DNA from: Stenotrophomonas humi
GTDB taxonomy: Bacteria; Pseudomonadota; Gammaproteobacteria; Xanthomonadales; Xanthomonadaceae
DNA: 64,000 nucleotides
Reading direction: 5' to 3'
NCBI RefSeq assembly: GCF_001431415.1
Contig: NZ_LDJI01000021.1
Location: forward strand, 62,001-126,000
The notes beneath the pieces were generated by a model. It had not been told where the DNA came from. It was given only the letters and a program-made list of their open reading frames with translations, and made no database searches. The translations under genes and the position numbers were made by a program. Of the stretch, positions 61,289 to 64,000 are shown one piece after another. The number at the start of each line of letters is the position of its first letter. Within the stretch, counting starts at the first letter, position 1.

Positions 61289-61556
61289 CGCGACCGTCGA
61301 TGCGCGGGACCTTCACCGGCGCCAACGGTTGCGGTGGCAGCTGCAGATGGAAGCCATGGGCGGCCAGATTGGCGCGCACCAGAGCGGCGTCGGCCTGGGC
61401 CAGGCGACGGTCGGGAGTCAGGGCTACTTCCAGCACAAAAACGAATGGCGACAGCGTAGCGTCCAGCGTGGCCGGGATCGTTTCGAAGTCATCGCGCTTG
61501 GCGAGGTAGAGGTAGGTGTCCTGCTTGCGTTGGCTTTTATAAACGTAGGCTTGCAT
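61281..61556 (-). CDS. YcgL-family protein
   Basis: A 91-residue soluble protein. [28 protein letters not shown] is the start of the YcgL fold (DUF709), with [18 protein letters not shown] further on. YcgL proteins are small, widespread in gammaproteobacteria and of unknown biochemical role. It overlaps the ankyrin gene by 8 bp on the same strand. Confidence 0.85.
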   Translation of the reverse strand: MQAYVYKSQRKQDTYLYLAKRDDFETIPATLDATLSPFVFVLEVALTPDRRLAQADAALVRANLAAHGFHLQLPPQPLAPVKVPRIDGRDD

Positions 61557-61771
61557 GCCAGCGTGCTTGACCCTTCGTGGGGAAAAGGGATTGTGTCGGA
61601 AATCTGGCGCTGGTGAAAGGCGGCGCCCCCGGCACAGTAGGCTTTTCCCCGATGCGCAGTGTTCATTTTCGTCAAAAGGTGTCCGCGCGATGCCGGCGCA
61701 CGTCTCGCTTGCGGGCCGTTCATGAGCCGGCGTCTATATACTCGCGCCCCGTCAACACTGCGGAGGTTTGC

Positions 61772-62995
61772 GTGACACCTGCATCACCACCGCCACTGGC
61801 GCCCCTGAACATCCTCGCCCACAGCGCGACCACCGCGCTGGGTGCGGGGCTGGAGGCACAGCGGAGCGCCCTGCGCGAGCGGCGCAGCGGGCTGCGTCGG
61901 AATGATTTCGGCCTTGATCCGCTGGAATGCTGGATCGGCCGGGTGACCGGCGTGGAGGAGGTGGAACTCCCGGCGCACCTGCTCTCCCACCGTTGCCGCA
62001 ACAACGCGCTGGCCTGGCTGGCGCTTCAGCAGGACGACATCAAGGAAGCGATTTCACAGGTCGTCGCCAGGCACGGCACGCAGCGGGTGGCCATCGTGAT
62101 GGGTACCTCCACCTCCAGCATCGGCGCCACCGAGCTCGCCTATACCCGGCTCGAAACCGACAGCCACGGCGTCCCGCAGTTCCCACAGGATCTGCGCCGT
62201 GAACGCATCCACAGCCCGCATTCAGTGGGTGATTTCGTGCGGGCCGCCACTGGCCTTCAGGGGCCGTGCATCACCGTCGCCACCGCCTGCTCTTCCAGTG
62301 CCAAGGTATTCGCGCAGGCCGCGCGCCTGATCCACGCTGGACTGGCCGATGCCGCCCTGGTCGGCGGCGTGGACACACTGTGCGGCAGCGTCCTGTATGG
62401 CTTCAACTCGCTGCAGCTGATCGCGCCCACTCCCTGCCAGCCCTTCGATGTACGTCGCGTCGGCCTGTCACTGGGAGAGGCCGGCGGCTATGCGGTGCTT
62501 GAACGCTGTGGGGCCGGCCCGGATACCGCACTGCAGTTGCAGGGCTATGGTGAATCCAGTGATGCCCACCACATGTCCGCCCCCCATCCGGAGGGGCTCG
62601 GCGCACGCATGGCAATGCAGGCCGCGCTGCAGCGTGCCGGCATCAGCGCCGCCGACGTGGGCTACCTGAATCTGCACGGCACCTCCACTCCGGCCAATGA
62701 CAGCATCGAAGCCGGCGCGGTCGCCACGCTGTTCCCGGCCAGCCTGCACGCCAGTTCCACCAAGGGCTGGACCGGGCATACGCTGGGTGCGGCGGGGATT
62801 GTCGAATCGGTGTTCGCACTGCTGGCGCTGTCCGACGGGCTGCTGCCGGGCACACTCAACAGTGAACAACCCGACCCGGCCTGCGGCCCGCAGATCCACT
62901 TTGACAATGCGCAGACGGAAATCCGTCATGCGATGAACAATTCCTTCGGCTTCGGCGGCAACAACTGCTCGCTCGTGTTCGGCAAGGCGGGGTGA
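61772..62995 (+). CDS. Beta-ketoacyl-ACP synthase of an aryl-polyene/xanthomonadin-type cluster
   Basis: A 407-residue condensing enzyme. The catalytic triad is intact: Cys173 (TVATACSSSAK), His302 (LNLHGTSTPAND) and His336 (TKGWTGHTLGAAG), with the C-terminal NNSFGFGGNN loop. That is a FabF/FabB-type decarboxylative ketosynthase. The start is GTG 61772, five bases after GGAGG. It overlaps the next gene, which encodes a shortened ketosynthase-like partner, and a glycosyltransferase follows. This trio opens aryl-polyene or xanthomonadin pigment clusters in Lysobacteraceae, in which it would extend the polyene on ACP. The rest of the cluster lies outside. Confidence 0.88.
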   Translation: MTPASPPPLAPLNILAHSATTALGAGLEAQRSALRERRSGLRRNDFGLDPLECWIGRVTGVEEVELPAHLLSHRCRNNALAWLALQQDDIKEAISQVVARHGTQRVAIVMGTSTSSIGATELAYTRLETDSHGVPQFPQDLRRERIHSPHSVGDFVRAATGLQGPCITVATACSSSAKVFAQAARLIHAGLADAALVGGVDTLCGSVLYGFNSLQLIAPTPCQPFDVRRVGLSLGEAGGYAVLERCGAGPDTALQLQGYGESSDAHHMSAPHPEGLGARMAMQAALQRAGISAADVGYLNLHGTSTPANDSIEAGAVATLFPASLHASSTKGWTGHTLGAAGIVESVFALLALSDGLLPGTLNSEQPDPACGPQIHFDNAQTEIRHAMNNSFGFGGNNCSLVFGKAG

Positions 62996-63000
62996 AGCAC

Positions 63001-63795
63001 ATGCTCAAGGCAACATTGGAGGGCATCGGCTTCTGGGGCAACGGCCTGCCTGACTGGGACAGCGCCTGCACCTGGGTGCGCGATGGGCTGCGCCCGGAAA
63101 ATCCCGCTGCCCGTCCTTCCCCGCAATTGCTGGCCGCCAACGAACGGCGGCGTGCACCGGGTACCGTCGCGGTGGCGCTGGAAGCCGCGCTTGCCGCCTG
63201 CAGGGCAGCCGACCGCGCGCCCGCCGGGCTGCCGGCGGTGTTCACGTCCACCTATGGTGAACTGTCGATCACCGACTACATGTGCGCGACCCTGGCCGAG
63301 GACCCGCTCGCGATTTCACCAACGAAATTCCACAACTCGGTTCACAACGCCGCCGCCGGTTACTGGACCATCGGTGCCGGTGCGCATGTACCGGCCACCG
63401 CGATCAGCGCCGGCCCGTACAGTTTTGCCCAGGGTCTGCTCGAGGCGATGGTGCAGCTGCATGCCGGCGAGGACGCCGTACTGCTGGTGGCCTATGACGG
63501 CACCACCGTCGGCCCGCTGACGCAGGTAGCGCCCAGTGAAGGATTGCTTGGCGTGGCGCTGGTGCTTTCGCGCACCGGGCGCACCGACCAGCCAACATTG
63601 ACCGTGAACCTGCGCAACGGACCGGACGAACCGAGCGCACGGCCCGATGTCGACGGCCCCCTCTCGCAGCTGCTGGGCGGCAACGCCATGCAGCCCGCAC
63701 TTCCCCTGCTGGAGGCAATTGCGCTGCAATGCAGGCGACTATGGCTGCCGGCAGGGCCCGATCAATGGATGGAAATCGACATCGATCATGAATGA
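63001..63795 (+). CDS. Ketosynthase-like protein (chain-length-factor type) of the polyene cluster
   Basis: A 264-residue, shortened thiolase-fold protein. It keeps AVFTSTYGELSITDYMCATLAEDPLAISPTKFHNSVHNAAAGYW and the ISAGPYSFAQGLLEAMVQL nucleophile elbow, where the ketosynthase Cys is replaced, so it should be inactive alone. Such proteins (Ketoacyl-synt_2) pair with the active ketosynthase in aryl-polyene clusters, much like chain-length factors. ATG 63001 has GGGGTGA upstream; GTG 62992, overlapping the previous stop, is equally possible and adds three residues. Confidence 0.85.
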   Translation: MLKATLEGIGFWGNGLPDWDSACTWVRDGLRPENPAARPSPQLLAANERRRAPGTVAVALEAALAACRAADRAPAGLPAVFTSTYGELSITDYMCATLAEDPLAISPTKFHNSVHNAAAGYWTIGAGAHVPATAISAGPYSFAQGLLEAMVQLHAGEDAVLLVAYDGTTVGPLTQVAPSEGLLGVALVLSRTGRTDQPTLTVNLRNGPDEPSARPDVDGPLSQLLGGNAMQPALPLLEAIALQCRRLWLPAGPDQWMEIDIDHE

Positions 63796-64000
63796 CTCTG
63801 CCCGTCTGTCGCCGGACAACGTCGCGGTGGTGATCCCCGCGCTCAACGAAGCACTGCGCATCCGCGAGGTGATCCAGAGCGCGCTGGACTACTTCCCGCA
63901 CGTGATCCTCGTCGACGACGGTTCCGACGACAGCACCACCCAGTGCGTCGCCGACCTGCCGGTGATCGTGTTGCGTCACCCGCAGCGGATGGGCAAGGGC
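63788..64000 (+). CDS. Family 2 glycosyltransferase, 5' part (continues past the window)
   Basis: The first 71 residues of a GT-A fold transferase: VAVVIPALNEALRIREVIQSAL, then ILVDDGSDDSTTQC with the DDGS nucleotide-sugar motif, and LRHPQRMGKG. It starts at ATG 63788, overlapping the preceding gene by 8 bp, and remains open at the window edge. In aryl-polyene clusters such a gene is thought to help attach the polyene to a lipid or sugar carrier. The acceptor and donor cannot be seen in this fragment. Confidence 0.82.
   Translation, partial: MNDSARLSPDNVAVVIPALNEALRIREVIQSALDYFPHVILVDDGSDDSTTQCVADLPVIVLRHPQRMGKG

Overview
The window is 64 kb of high-GC gammaproteobacterial chromosome, most likely Stenotrophomonas or a close Lysobacteraceae (Xanthomonadaceae) relative. 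The evidence is dense GC-rich coding, SMAG-type palindromes (GTAG next to a GCCGAGC/GCTCGGC hairpin) at 54291 and 57838-57929, dispersed CTCTCCC/GGGAGAGG repeats, and the start of an aryl-polyene/xanthomonadin-type polyketide cluster at the right edge. I see no rRNA, tRNA, prophage, insertion sequence or CRISPR array. Genus is inferred from these traits, not from a search.

Layout. 1-3.1 kb: a methyltransferase cut by the window edge, two small proteins and a Tat-exported nitrilase-fold hydrolase, with four 66-bp tandem repeats before the hydrolase. 3.2-6.5 kb: membrane methyltransferase, Gly-rich membrane protein, amino-acid permease, small protein. 7-21.6 kb: a surface-attachment island. It has two RcsB-like response regulators, a chaperone-usher pilus operon (pilin, chaperone, usher), a receiver-EAL phosphodiesterase, a large hybrid histidine kinase with receiver and HPt domains, two stand-alone tip-adhesin-like genes and the remnant of a third. 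21.9-24.6 kb: ferredoxin-NADP reductase and a YadGH-type ABC exporter ending in a clear terminator. 25-38 kb: an OmpA-like lipoprotein and a long, tightly overlapping Tad/Flp pilus operon (Flp pilin, TadG-like, TadE-like proteins, CpaB, CpaC, FHA-CpaF, TadB, TadC and several unassigned genes). 38-57.8 kb: ordinary metabolic and housekeeping genes (PanE-like reductase, tatD, hrpB, rluE, two aldo-keto reductases, a LysR/MFS pair, a hydrolase, a PatZ-like acyl-CoA synthetase/acetyltransferase, MgtE, a Kef-type antiporter). 57.9-61.6 kb: a 1111-residue membrane ankyrin protein and YcgL. 61.8-64 kb: ketosynthase, ketosynthase-like partner and a family 2 glycosyltransferase cut by the edge.

The most interesting reading is regulatory. 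The two response regulators carry the RcsB signature (YGDG/VGDG after the phosphorylation site and an RSKKTIS recognition helix). Palindromes of the form TARGA-N4-TCYTR, close to the enterobacterial RcsAB box, lie upstream of the major fimbrial pilin (two copies), one adhesin gene and the Flp pilin gene; a near match lies beside the first regulator. With the linked HPt-bearing kinase and EAL protein, this resembles the RcsCB/PvrSR control of Cup fimbriae in Pseudomonas. It suggests that one phosphorelay may coordinate a chaperone-usher pilus, dispersed adhesins and a Tad pilus. A second notable point is a 132-bp dispersed repeat sitting in frame inside hrpB.
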